Assembly: GCF_013410945.1 (NCBI RefSeq)
Contig: NZ_JACCCH010000001.1
Coordinates: 744,001 to 808,000, forward strand
Length of the DNA stretch: 64,000 nt
Direction of reading: 5' to 3'
Origin: Leifsonia sp. AK011
Lineage (GTDB): Bacteria; Actinomycetota; Actinomycetes; Actinomycetales; Microbacteriaceae
A program made the translations under genes and the position numbers. Positions 56,214 through 64,000 of this stretch are shown piece after piece. A model generated the notes under the pieces. That model did not search any database. It saw only the letters and a list, made by a program, of their open reading frames with translations, and was not told the DNA's origin. Every line of letters starts with the position of its first letter. Positions within the stretch are counted from its first letter, which is position 1.

Positions 56214-57041
56214 ATGAGCGAGCCGACACCCTCCCGCAGGCCCAGAGCCAAGAAGGACGAAGTCATCGAGGATGCGGTGATCGTCGAGGATGCCACGGTC
56301 GTGGAGCCCGCAGCAGCTCAACCCGTCGAACTCGTCGAACCCGCACCGCCGGCCGATCAGCCAGAGGCCGTCGTGCCGGAACCCACCCCGAGCCCGGAAC
56401 CCGCCCCGGCCCCCGAGCCGACACCGACCGTCGCAGCAGAGCCCGTCTACGTCTCCGAGACGTCCACCCCGCAGGTCGTGTACGTGCACACCCCGGCACC
56501 GCCCGCTCGCAAGGGCAACCGCGGTGTCGGCGCGGCGATCGCCGTGGCATCCGGAGTCATCTTCTTCGGCGCCTTCGCCCTCGCGACGGCGTTCATCAGC
56601 CTCGCCCAGGGCGGCGGTTTCACGTTCAACTTCCTCGCGCAGGGCACCTTCTACCTGCCGACGCTGTTCTTCGTCATCGGCTTCGTGCTGCTGGTTCTGC
56701 TCGCCAACCGCGCCAACTGGTGGGCCTACATCTTCGGCAGCATCCTCGTCGCGTTGTTCGTCTACTTCGGAACGATCGGTTCGGTCATGCTCGCCAACGG
56801 CGCCATCCTGCGCACGCCGGAGGAGGCCGCGCAGATGTTCGAGCAGGGTCTCGTCGATCCGGTCGTGATCGTTGCGACGCTCATCGCCCGGGAAGTCTCG
56901 CTGTGGACGGGCTCGCTCATCGCGCGGCGCGGTCGCAAGGTGACCGTCCGCAACGTCGAGGCCCGTCAGGCCTGGGAGCGCGAAGTGGCCGAGACGAGGG
57001 CGGAGTATGAGCGCGCCTATCCGGGTTCCACCGCCAGCTGA
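56214..57041 (+). CDS. Membrane protein with long Pro/Glu-rich cytoplasmic N-terminus
   Basis: A 275-residue protein. Residues 1 to about 98 are acidic and Pro-rich (PEPTPSPEPAPAPEPTPT), probably disordered. Membrane helices follow at about residues 105-128, 142-160 and 166-195, and the last 50 residues are charged and cytoplasmic (REVSLWTGSLIARRGRKVTVRNVEARQ). I have no family for it; similar proteins next to a DUF6121-like gene appear to be usual in Microbacteriaceae, by memory of genome annotations only. The 3' end overlaps the next gene by 35 nt. Confidence 0.65.
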   Translation: MSEPTPSRRPRAKKDEVIEDAVIVEDATVVEPAAAQPVELVEPAPPADQPEAVVPEPTPSPEPAPAPEPTPTVAAEPVYVSETSTPQVVYVHTPAPPARKGNRGVGAAIAVASGVIFFGAFALATAFISLAQGGGFTFNFLAQGTFYLPTLFFVIGFVLLVLLANRANWWAYIFGSILVALFVYFGTIGSVMLANGAILRTPEEAAQMFEQGLVDPVVIVATLIAREVSLWTGSLIARRGRKVTVRNVEARQAWEREVAETRAEYERAYPGSTAS

Positions 57042-57459
57042 CCCGAGGCTGCTGCCCGTCCTCGTGACGGTCACCTACCTGGCCGCGGTCGTGGCGGCGT
57101 CGGGCTTCCTGAGCCTCGCCCTCGATCGGGATGTGATCGACTACCCGGATGCCGGCCCACTCCTCGGGGTGGTCATGGTCGCCGCCGCGGGCGTCGTGAA
57201 CTGGCTCGGATGCTCGCGCTCGACCCGCCGTGCGAACCCCTGGCCCGGCGCGTTCGTGACTGCTCTTTTCGCTCTCGTCGCGATCTCCCTGGTGGGGGCG
57301 GTCGGCTATGCGCTCATCCGTGGATCCCTCAGTTGGATGCTGCTTGCCAGCGCTCATTTCGCACTCAGCCCCTTCACGGCCGCGGCCGCCATACTCGCGG
57401 GACTGGCTGTGGTCGCGACCTGGGCTCTCGCCCGGTCCGCTGGGAGCGGAACCAGTTGA
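57007..57459 (+). CDS. Four-helix membrane protein (DUF6121-like)
   Basis: A 150-residue protein with four hydrophobic segments at about residues 17-38, 50-67, 78-102 and 114-143. It resembles the DUF6121 group of Microbacteriaceae, but this name is from memory and uncertain. It starts 35 nt inside the preceding gene in another frame, an unusually long overlap that indicates translational coupling. The rpsL promoter overlaps its stop codon. Confidence 0.6.
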   Translation: MSAPIRVPPPADPRLLPVLVTVTYLAAVVAASGFLSLALDRDVIDYPDAGPLLGVVMVAAAGVVNWLGCSRSTRRANPWPGAFVTALFALVAISLVGAVGYALIRGSLSWMLLASAHFALSPFTAAAAILAGLAVVATWALARSAGSGTS

Positions 57460-57484
57460 CCGAGGCCCGTCAGGGGGCTATTCT
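57456..57484 (+). promoter_or_regulatory. Promoter of the rpsL-rpsG-fusA(-tuf) operon
   Basis: -35 TTGACC (57456-57461), 17-nt spacer and -10 TATTCT (57479-57484). The leader to the rpsL start is about 200 nt, without a gene in it. Confidence 0.6.
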
Positions 57485-57694
57485 CGATCGGGTGTGCGCT
57501 TTGTCGCGCCCTTGTCGTATGCCTGCGTAAAGCGGCCGCGCGAGGGACGACAACTCCACATCACGGGATTCGCCCGCCTGGGCGGCCCCCACGGCATACC
57601 CAACCACACAGCACGTGCAGTTCCGGCGTGCGTTGGGTCAGATGCTCAAACATCAACCCGCTGTCACCGTGCAGCAACTACAAGGAGTTATTCA

Positions 57695-58069
57695 GTGCCC
57701 ACCATTCAGCAGTTGGTGCGCAAGGGCCGCACGCCGAAGGTCGTCAAGACCAAGGCTCCCGCCCTTCGTTCCAACCCGCAGCAGCGCGGCGTTTGCACCC
57801 GCGTCTACACGACCACGCCCAAGAAGCCGAACTCGGCTCTGCGCAAGGTCGCCCGTGTCAAGCTCTCCAACGGCACCGAGGTCACCGCCTACATTCCCGG
57901 CGAGGGCCACAACCTGCAGGAGCACTCGATGGTGCTCGTCCGCGGCGGCCGTGTGAAGGACCTCCCCGGCGTTCGCTACAAGATCGTCCGTGGCGCCCTC
58001 GACACCCAGGCAGTCAAGAACCGCAAGCAGGCTCGCAGCCGTTACGGCGCGAAGATGGAGAAGAAGTAA
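57695..58069 (+). CDS. rpsL: 30S ribosomal protein S12
   Basis: A 124-residue S12 beginning [14 protein letters not shown] start with AAGGAG 7 nt upstream; frames open further up have no site. The streptomycin-relevant lysines are wild-type: Lys43 in [16 protein letters not shown] and Lys88 in [10 protein letters not shown]. The conserved aspartate loop DLPGVRY is intact. Its stop (TAA) overlaps the rpsG ATG by one base. Confidence 0.98.
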   Translation: MPTIQQLVRKGRTPKVVKTKAPALRSNPQQRGVCTRVYTTTPKKPNSALRKVARVKLSNGTEVTAYIPGEGHNLQEHSMVLVRGGRVKDLPGVRYKIVRGALDTQAVKNRKQARSRYGAKMEKK

Positions 58070-58539
58070 TGCCTCGTAAGGGTCCAGCTCCCAAGCGCCC
58101 CGTCGTCGCAGATCCCGTCTACGGCGCACCGATCGTCAGCCAGCTCGTCAACAAGATTCTTCTTGACGGCAAGAAGGGCCTCGCCGAGCGCATCGTCTAC
58201 GGCGCGCTCGAGCAGGTTTCGGCCAAGACCGGCGGAGACGCCGTCGTCACGCTCAAGAAGGCGCTCGACAACGTGCGCCCCACCATCGAGGTCAAGTCCC
58301 GCCGCGTCGGTGGCTCGACGTACCAGGTTCCGGTCGAGGTCAAGGCGCACCGCGCCAACACCCTCGCCCTCCGCTGGCTCACGAGCTACGCCAAGTCGCG
58401 CCGCGAGAAGACGATGACCGAGCGTCTCACCAACGAGATCCTCGACGCCTCGAACGGCCTCGGCGCAGCAGTCAAGCGTCGTGAGGACACCCACAAGATG
58501 GCCGAGAGCAACCGCGCCTTCGCACACTACCGCTGGTAA
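58069..58539 (+). CDS. rpsG: 30S ribosomal protein S7
   Basis: A 156-residue S7, the usual actinobacterial length, beginning [18 protein letters not shown] and ending [12 protein letters not shown]7 starts assembly of the 30S head and binds the 3' domain of 16S rRNA. It begins within the rpsL stop codon. A 15-bp hairpin lies between it and fusA. Confidence 0.98.
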   Translation: MPRKGPAPKRPVVADPVYGAPIVSQLVNKILLDGKKGLAERIVYGALEQVSAKTGGDAVVTLKKALDNVRPTIEVKSRRVGGSTYQVPVEVKAHRANTLALRWLTSYAKSRREKTMTERLTNEILDASNGLGAAVKRREDTHKMAESNRAFAHYRW

Positions 58540-58552
58540 TCAAACGTTGATC

Positions 58553-58587
58553 GAGTCTGCCGAGACCACTCCGGTTTCGGCAGGCTC
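58553..58587 (+). repeat. Hairpin between rpsG and fusA, related to the palindromic repeat family
   Basis: A 15-bp stem with two G-T pairs (GAGTCTGCCGAGACC; GGTTTCGGCAGGCTC) and a 5-nt loop. The left arm matches the core GAGCCTGTCGAGACC of the copy at 6292-6313. There is no T-run, so it may only reduce read-through or stabilise the message. Confidence 0.55.
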
Positions 58588-58622
58588 GCCCAGCCTTCAT
58601 CTTCAACAGTAAGGAACCGCCC

Positions 58623-60737
58623 GTGGCACAGGACGTGCTCACCGACCTCAACAAGGTCCGCAACATCGGCATCATGGCTCACATCGATGCAGGCAAGACC
58701 ACCACCACCGAGCGCATCCTGTTCTACACGGGCGTCAACCACAAGATCGGTGAGACGCACGACGGTGCTTCGACCACCGACTGGATGGAGCAGGAGCAGG
58801 AGCGTGGCATCACGATCACCTCTGCAGCTGTGACGTGCTTCTGGAACAAGAACCAGATCAACATCATCGACACCCCCGGTCACGTCGACTTCACCGTCGA
58901 GGTGGAGCGTTCGCTCCGCGTCCTCGATGGTGCTGTCGCGGTGTTCGACGGCAAGGAGGGCGTTGAGCCCCAGTCCGAGACCGTCTGGCGCCAGGCCGAC
59001 AAGTACGACGTCCCCCGTATCTGCTTCGTCAACAAGATGGACAAGCTCGGCGCGGACTTCTACTTCACGGTCGACACGATCATCAACAAGCTCGGAGCGA
59101 AGCCGCTGGTTCTCCAGCTCCCGATCGGTTCCGAGAGCGCCTTCGTCGGCGTTGTCGACCTCGTCGAGATGCGCGCACTCGTGTGGCCCTCCGACGCCAA
59201 GGGTGATGTCACCATGGGCGCCAAGTACGAGGTCCAGGAGATCCCCGAGGACCTCAAGGAGAAGGCGGACGAGTACCGCCAGGTACTGCTCGAGACCATC
59301 GCCGAGACCGACGATGACCTCCTCGAGAAGTTCTTCGCTGGTGAGGAGCTGACGGTCGCCGAGATCAAGGCCGGCATCCGCAAGCTCACCGTGGCCAGCG
59401 AGATCTACCCGGTCCTGTGTGGCTCGGCGTTCAAGAACCGTGGTGTTCAGCCGATGCTGGACGCCGTTGTCGACTTCCTGCCTAGCCCGCTCGACGTGCC
59501 GGCAACCGAGGGCACCGACCCCCGCGACGAGGAGAAGAAGATCGAGCGTCACCCCAAGGCGGACGAGCCCTTCGCGGCTCTCGCCTTCAAGGTCGCCGTT
59601 CACCCCTTCTTCGGCCGTCTTACGTTCATCCGTGTGTACTCCGGTCGTCTCGAGTCGGGTGGCCAGGTTGCCAACTCGACGAAGGGCAAGAAGGAGCGCA
59701 TCGGAAAGATCTTCCAGATGCACGCCAACAAGGAGATCCCCGTGGAGAGCGTGACCGCAGGTCACATCTACGCGGTGATCGGCCTCAAGGACACGACCAC
59801 CGGCGACACCCTGAGCGACCTGAACAACCAGGTCGTCCTCGAGTCGATGACGTTCCCTGAGCCCGTCATCGAGGTTGCCATCGAGCCGAAGACCAAGGCC
59901 GACCAGGAGAAGCTGGGTGTTGCCATCCAGAAGCTCGCTGAGGAGGACCCGACCTTCCGCACGGAGCAGAACCAGGACACCGGCCAGACGGTCATCAAGG
60001 GAATGGGCGAGCTCCACCTCGACATCCTCGTTGACCGCATGAAGCGCGAGTTCAACGTCGAGGCGAACGTCGGTAAGCCCCAGGTGGCCTACCGCGAGAC
60101 GATCCGCCGCGTCGTGGAGAAGCACGACTACACCCACAAGAAGCAGACGGGTGGTTCTGGTCAGTTCGCTAAGGTCCAGATCTCGCTCGAGCCGCTCGAG
60201 GTGACCGCGGACACGATCTACGAGTTCGAGAACAAGGTCACGGGTGGTCGCATCCCCCGCGAGTACATCGGCTCGATCGATGCTGGATTCCAGGCGGCCA
60301 TGGCGGTCGGCGTCCTCGCTGGCTACCCCATGGTGGGCGTCAAGGGAATCATCGTCGACGGCGCAGCCCACGACGTGGACTCCTCGGAAATGGCGTTCAA
60401 GATCGCCGGTTCCATGGCGTTCAAGGAGGCTGCCCGTAAGGCCAACCCCGTTCTGCTCGAGCCGCTCATGGCCGTCGAGGTGCGTACCCCTGAGGAATAC
60501 ATGGGAGACGTCATCGGTGACCTGAACTCGCGTCGCGGTCAGATCCAGTCCATGGAGGATGCGACCGGCGTCAAGGTCGTCACCGCCAAGGTGCCACTGT
60601 CGGAGATGTTCGGATACGTCGGTGACCTGAGGTCCAAGACCTCTGGTCGCGCCGTGTACTCGATGGCCTTTGACAGCTACTCGGAAGTTCCCAAAGCGGT
60701 AGCTGACGAGATCATCCAGAAGAACAAGGGCGAGTGA
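58623..60737 (+). CDS. fusA: Translation elongation factor G
   Basis: A 704-residue EF-G. G1 is [14 protein letters not shown]2 the RGITITSA segment, G3 [10 protein letters not shown]4 NKMDKLGAD and G5 GSAF. Domains II to V follow with normal spacing and the conserved GGSGQFAKV and [10 protein letters not shown] segments. It moves tRNA and mRNA through the ribosome using GTP. The GTG start has AAGGA 7-9 nt upstream. Confidence 0.99.
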   Translation: MAQDVLTDLNKVRNIGIMAHIDAGKTTTTERILFYTGVNHKIGETHDGASTTDWMEQEQERGITITSAAVTCFWNKNQINIIDTPGHVDFTVEVERSLRVLDGAVAVFDGKEGVEPQSETVWRQADKYDVPRICFVNKMDKLGADFYFTVDTIINKLGAKPLVLQLPIGSESAFVGVVDLVEMRALVWPSDAKGDVTMGAKYEVQEIPEDLKEKADEYRQVLLETIAETDDDLLEKFFAGEELTVAEIKAGIRKLTVASEIYPVLCGSAFKNRGVQPMLDAVVDFLPSPLDVPATEGTDPRDEEKKIERHPKADEPFAALAFKVAVHPFFGRLTFIRVYSGRLESGGQVANSTKGKKERIGKIFQMHANKEIPVESVTAGHIYAVIGLKDTTTGDTLSDLNNQVVLESMTFPEPVIEVAIEPKTKADQEKLGVAIQKLAEEDPTFRTEQNQDTGQTVIKGMGELHLDILVDRMKREFNVEANVGKPQVAYRETIRRVVEKHDYTHKKQTGGSGQFAKVQISLEPLEVTADTIYEFENKVTGGRIPREYIGSIDAGFQAAMAVGVLAGYPMVGVKGIIVDGAAHDVDSSEMAFKIAGSMAFKEAARKANPVLLEPLMAVEVRTPEEYMGDVIGDLNSRRGQIQSMEDATGVKVVTAKVPLSEMFGYVGDLRSKTSGRAVYSMAFDSYSEVPKAVADEIIQKNKGE

Positions 60738-60803
60738 CCTCAGTCACTCCCTGACAGTTCTCTAAGCAGTTCAACTAAAGTAACTACACACCAATTCGCG
60801 AAA

Positions 60804-60825
60804 GCATCCGGAAGCTTCCGGATGC
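60804..60825 (+). repeat. Perfect 22-nt palindrome between fusA and tuf
   Basis: A self-complementary sequence centred on AAGCTT with GCATCC and GGATGC ends, 31 nt before the tuf start. As RNA it would form a hairpin only with a minimal loop; as DNA it could be a protein-binding site. It lies in the 118-nt gap between fusA and tuf. Confidence 0.6.
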
Positions 60826-60855
60826 CTGAGCAACGAGTCCTGAGGAGGACCCACA

Positions 60856-62049
60856 GTGGCTAAGGCCAAGTTCGAGCGGAACAAGCCGCACGTAAACATC
60901 GGAACGATCGGTCACGTCGACCACGGAAAGACCACGCTCACCGCGGCGATCTCGAAGGTCCTGGCCGACAAGTACCCGTCAGCGACGAACGTCCAGCGTG
61001 ACTTCGCGTCCATCGACTCGGCGCCGGAAGAGCGCCAGCGTGGTATCACGATCAACATCTCGCACGTCGAGTACGAGACCCCGAAGCGTCACTACGCACA
61101 CGTTGACGCCCCGGGTCACGCTGACTACATCAAGAACATGATCACCGGTGCCGCCCAGATGGATGGCGCGATCCTGGTCGTCGCCGCCACTGACGGCCCG
61201 ATGGCTCAGACCCGCGAGCACGTGCTGCTCGCCAAGCAGGTTGGTGTTCCCTACCTGCTGGTCGCGCTCAACAAGTCCGACATGGTCGACGACGAGGAGA
61301 TCCTTGAGCTCGTTGAGCTCGAGGTTCGCGAGCTGCTCTCGAGCCAGGGCTTCGACGGCGACAACGCACCCGTGGTGCGCGTCTCCGGTCTGAAGGCCCT
61401 CGAGGGTGACGAGAAGTGGGTTCAGTCCGTTCTCGACCTCATGGACGCCGTCGACGAGTCCGTTCCGGACCCGGTGCGCGACAAGGACAAGCCGTTCCTC
61501 ATGCCGATCGAGGACGTCTTCACGATCACCGGTCGTGGAACCGTCGTCACGGGCCGCGCCGAGCGTGGCACGCTCGCCATCAACTCGGACGTTGAGATCG
61601 TCGGCATCCGCCCGACGCAGAAGACGACCGTCACGGGTATCGAGATGTTCCACAAGCAGCTCGACGAGGCCTGGGCCGGCGAGAACTGTGGTCTGCTGCT
61701 CCGCGGCACCAAGCGCGAGGATGTCGAGCGCGGCCAGGTCGTCGTCAAGCCGGGTTCGGTCACGCCGCACACCCAGTTCGAGGGCACCGCGTACATCCTG
61801 TCCAAGGATGAGGGTGGGCGTCACAACCCGTTCTACGCGAACTACCGTCCGCAGTTCTACTTCCGCACCACCGACGTCACCGGCGTCATCACGCTGCCCG
61901 ACGGCACCGAGATGGTTATGCCCGGCGACACCACCGACATGACGGTTGAGCTGATCCAGCCCATCGCCATGGAGGAGGGCCTCGGCTTCGCCATCCGTGA
62001 GGGTGGCCGTACCGTTGGCGCCGGCAAGGTGACCAAGATCCTCAAGTAA
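60856..62049 (+). CDS. tuf: Translation elongation factor Tu
   Basis: A 397-residue EF-Tu with GTG start and GAGGAGG 8 nt upstream. G1 is [12 protein letters not shown]2 [10 protein letters not shown]3 [13 protein letters not shown]4 NKSDMVDD and G5 SGLKAL. Domains II and III are complete and end [12 protein letters not shown]. It carries aminoacyl-tRNA to the ribosome. It ends with a terminator, closing the ribosomal operon. Confidence 0.99.
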   Translation: MAKAKFERNKPHVNIGTIGHVDHGKTTLTAAISKVLADKYPSATNVQRDFASIDSAPEERQRGITINISHVEYETPKRHYAHVDAPGHADYIKNMITGAAQMDGAILVVAATDGPMAQTREHVLLAKQVGVPYLLVALNKSDMVDDEEILELVELEVRELLSSQGFDGDNAPVVRVSGLKALEGDEKWVQSVLDLMDAVDESVPDPVRDKDKPFLMPIEDVFTITGRGTVVTGRAERGTLAINSDVEIVGIRPTQKTTVTGIEMFHKQLDEAWAGENCGLLLRGTKREDVERGQVVVKPGSVTPHTQFEGTAYILSKDEGGRHNPFYANYRPQFYFRTTDVTGVITLPDGTEMVMPGDTTDMTVELIQPIAMEEGLGFAIREGGRTVGAGKVTKILK

Positions 62050-62060
62050 CAACGGATCAC

Positions 62061-62103
62061 AACGACAGGGGTCGAGCCTTCGGGTTCGGCCCCTTCGTCG
62101 TTT
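62061..62103 (+). terminator. Terminator of tuf
   Basis: Imperfect stem: AACGAC with GTCGTT and AGGGG with CCCCT, closing on a short CTTCGGG-type loop, followed by TTTCC. It begins 12 nt after the tuf stop. Confidence 0.65.
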
Positions 62104-62109
62104 CCGCTA

Positions 62110-62115
62110 TACAGT
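62110..62115 (+). promoter_or_regulatory. -10 box (TACAGT) before the acyltransferase
   Basis: TACAGT with 7 nt to the ATG at 62123. The GAAGGG in the gap is too close to the ATG to act as a normal ribosome binding site. Confidence 0.4.
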
Positions 62116-62122
62116 CGAAGGG

Positions 62123-63145
62123 ATGCTGACGACTGACTGGGGCCCCAGCCGCCGCGAGTGGATGGATGTGCTTCGCGGCCTCGCGGTCATCATGGTGGTC
62201 GTCACCCACACCGTTCGTCTCGTGCAGTACTACGACGAGCCCGTGCCCGTCCTGCCGATGATCGTCAACATCCTTACCCCGCTGAGGATGCCACTCCTCT
62301 TCCTGTTGTCCGGCATGCTTGTGCCGCGCTCCCTCGCGAAGGGCACCTGGGGGTACCTCAAGGGCAAGCTCTCGAAGGTCCTCTATCCGTACGTGCTCTG
62401 GACGATCATCCTCGCGTTCCTGACCGCCTTCTCGGTGAGCGTTTTCGTCTTCCCCGATCTCCTCCACCTGCTGTTCGTGGAATCGGCCACTCCGCTGTGG
62501 TTCCTCGGGTATCTGCTGCTGTACTACCTGATCGCGCTGCTCTGCAGGTGGGTGCATCCGCTGATCATCGCTGTCGCCGCGGTCGGACTCAGCATGCTGC
62601 CCATCGACGGTGAGTGGGCGCGGTTTTGGTACCAGGCTGTCGCCTTCTTCATCGGCGTCGCTCTTGGGCCCTTCATCACAGGGTTCGAGAAGTTCCTGAC
62701 GAACCGTGCACTTTGCGCGGTGCTCTTCGTCGGCGCGCTCGCTGCCATGACGATCCAGACTCTTGTCGGCGAGTCAGCCCAGGGGGTGATCTGGAAGGTG
62801 GCGGTCACGCTGGCCTTCTTCGTGGGCGCGGCCGGTCTCGTCATGCCCATCGCGGGCTCACGCGCTTTCCGCCCCATCCGTTACATCGGCGAACGGACGA
62901 TCAAGGTCTACATCCTCCACTGGCCCTTCATCGTCTACCCGCTCATCTGGTTGACAACGAACACCGACCTCGCGCTCCGCTGGCTGATTCCGATCACCTT
63001 CCTGGTCGGAATCGTGCCTCCCATCATCATCACGGTCCTCGCGGATCGCTACCGTGCGGTCGAGTGGTTCTTCGAGTGGAACCCCCGTCCTCGCCTCGGG
63101 CGGGCGCCCCTGAAAGACGAGGAACGGAGCCAATCGAAAAGCTGA
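62123..63145 (+). CDS. Membrane acyltransferase (acyltransferase 3 family)
   Basis: A 340-residue polytopic protein with about ten membrane helices. The N-terminal catalytic signature RGLAVIMVVVTHTVRLV has the family's key His and Arg; SGMLVPRSLAKGTWGYLKGK and WFLGYLLLYYLIALL are further markers. These enzymes add acetyl or other acyl groups to sugars, cell-wall polymers or antibiotics at the membrane. The substrate cannot be inferred from neighbours (translation genes upstream, a secreted protein downstream). The charged tail is cytoplasmic. Confidence 0.85.
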   Translation: MLTTDWGPSRREWMDVLRGLAVIMVVVTHTVRLVQYYDEPVPVLPMIVNILTPLRMPLLFLLSGMLVPRSLAKGTWGYLKGKLSKVLYPYVLWTIILAFLTAFSVSVFVFPDLLHLLFVESATPLWFLGYLLLYYLIALLCRWVHPLIIAVAAVGLSMLPIDGEWARFWYQAVAFFIGVALGPFITGFEKFLTNRALCAVLFVGALAAMTIQTLVGESAQGVIWKVAVTLAFFVGAAGLVMPIAGSRAFRPIRYIGERTIKVYILHWPFIVYPLIWLTTNTDLALRWLIPITFLVGIVPPIIITVLADRYRAVEWFFEWNPRPRLGRAPLKDEERSQSKS

Positions 63146-63302
63146 AACTATTTTTGTCACAATGAGGCATAACTTGGACGAAGTCCGCCGAAACTTGTAG
63201 ACAAGTGGTTGGAAGGTGTCTAGCATGACATCACCCCATGTTGGCGACGACGGCATCAGTGTGCCGTTTGACGCGAGCACACCATCAGTCCAAGGAGCAA
63301 AG

Positions 63303-64000
63303 ATGCCCACACCCCATGGTCCGTCGACCCGAACGCGGACCAGGTCCGCTTCGGCTATGAAAGCGGCGCTTGTCGGCGTTGCTGTCGGCGCACTAACCCT
63401 GACGCTCGGAGTCACGGCAGTTCACGCTGACGTGCCGACTCAGGAACCCGGCGTAACCCTGCGCGTGTACCAAATGCCCGATGCAGTCTTCCCCCAGCTC
63501 TGCACGTTGAAGTCCGGCCAGACGCCGAACGTCGACAAGCTCATGCCCACGATCAACTTCACCTCTGACGCCGACTTCGGTGCCGAGCGCAAGTTCATCA
63601 GCCACACGATCGCGAACCTCAACATCGCGACGGCTGGCTCCTACACGATTCGCATGACCAACGACGATGGGGCTCGCCTCTCGCTCGACGGCCAGCAGAT
63701 CCTCAACAACGACGGCTACCAGGACTCCACGAGTGTCGAGGCCACGGTCACGCTGACCGAGGGCCTTCACCCGCTCTTCGTTGAGCACTTCGAGGACGAC
63801 TACGGCCAGCGCCTCCACGTCCAGTGGAAGACTCCGGGTTCGAGCTCCTTCGTGACCATCCCGAACAGCGCACTGAGTACTGATGCTGGCGTGGTGCGAG
63901 TCACCGCCCCCGGCATCAAGTACTGCGAGGGCGCAGCCGACACTGCGGGAGACGGACTCCGCCTCGACAGCGTCAACCCGGACTACAGCCTCATCAACCT
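63303..64000 (+). CDS. Secreted PA14-domain protein (3' truncated by window)
   Basis: The frame is open from the ATG at 63303 to the window end: 232 full residues and a part codon, no stop. The start has AAGGAG 5-7 nt upstream. After a basic leader (RTRTRSASAMKAAL) and a hydrophobic stretch the signal peptide ends near VTAVHA-D (about residue 43). The region to residue about 185 (VTLRVYQMPD, INFTSDADFGAE, AGSYTIRMTNDDGARLSLDGQQIL, EGLHPLFVEHFED) is a PA14 domain, a carbohydrate-binding beta-barrel. Relatives often carry a sugar dehydrogenase or hydrolase after it; here that part lies outside the window. Confidence 0.85.
   Translation, partial: MPTPHGPSTRTRTRSASAMKAALVGVAVGALTLTLGVTAVHADVPTQEPGVTLRVYQMPDAVFPQLCTLKSGQTPNVDKLMPTINFTSDADFGAERKFISHTIANLNIATAGSYTIRMTNDDGARLSLDGQQILNNDGYQDSTSVEATVTLTEGLHPLFVEHFEDDYGQRLHVQWKTPGSSSFVTIPNSALSTDAGVVRVTAPGIKYCEGAADTAGDGLRLDSVNPDYSLIN

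Noticed and set aside
57810-57990. Possible streptomycin-resistance changes in S12
   Set aside because: Lys43 and Lys88 positions are wild-type.
58527-60371. 614-residue minus-strand frame opposite fusA
   Set aside because: Antisense shadow of a strongly biased gene; no motifs and no upstream signals.

Overview
The window is chromosomal DNA from a high-GC actinobacterium, most probably a member of the Microbacteriaceae. The evidence is the GGATGC/GCATCC-rich base usage, many GTG starts, DUF2510-type membrane proteins, actinobacterial-type short N-acetylglutamate synthase, CGNR and CsbD proteins, and a family of short palindromic repeats of the form GGTTGAG...TCGAAACC that I associate with this family. 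The species cannot be named from the sequence alone.

Layout. 1-6.9 kb: end of a hydrolase gene, short argA, a luciferase-like oxidoreductase, pabC, a DUF2510 membrane protein, radA and a rhodanese (both minus strand), and two small membrane proteins. 6.9-8.9 kb: tRNA-Ser(CGA) with a strong terminator, then an anti-sigma-like membrane protein overlapping an ECF sigma factor gene. 8.9-13.3 kb: a metallo-beta-lactamase-fold protein divergent from a copper cluster (His-rich membrane protein, CopC, PCu(A)C lipoprotein, Tat-exported DyP peroxidase). 13.4-16.2 kb: small alarmone synthetase, CsbD, an F420-reductase-like dehydrogenase and a GIY-YIG protein. 16.3-20.6 kb: one 1419-residue secreted protein with six lamin-tail domains, a propeller-like region and three CWB2 repeats. 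20.6-33.3 kb: single genes, including a HerA-like ATPase, a DEAD-box helicase, a sugar dehydrogenase lipoprotein, a spermidine-synthase-like protein, truncated haemoglobin, agmatinase and a secreted GH144/DUF3131-like protein. 33.6-41.1 kb: rpoB-rpoC, both starting with TTG. 41.2-44.1 kb: response regulator, histidine kinase and a membrane protein that looks like a kinase without a working kinase domain. 44.2-56.1 kb: a type IV pilus operon (pilB, pilT, pilC, pilA, three minor-pilin-like genes, pilD, pilM, pilN, pilO). 56.2-62.1 kb: two membrane proteins, then the rpsL-rpsG-fusA-tuf ribosomal operon. 62.1-64 kb: an acyltransferase and the start of a secreted PA14-domain protein that runs off the window.

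How it works together. The pilus operon holds all expected inner-membrane parts of a type IVa-like machine: extension and retraction motors, platform, major and minor pilins, peptidase and the PilM/N/O alignment complex. No outer-membrane secretin is present, as expected for a one-membrane cell. The most unusual member is a 625-residue protein with a pilin-like N-terminus that lacks the Glu5 seen in the other three pilins, as in GspK-type tip pilins, and a long Gly/Asn/Ser-rich repetitive body. The two-component genes lie just upstream, divergently oriented, and might control it, but this is only inferred.

Regulation. At least fifteen genes have a TANNNT box exactly 6-7 nt before the start codon, mostly without a Shine-Dalgarno sequence, so leaderless transcription seems common here. 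Several intergenic regions hold long perfect or near-perfect hairpins, some with T-runs (ordinary terminators) and three with long stems and loops of 24-26 nt. No CRISPR array, insertion sequence, prophage or plasmid origin was seen.
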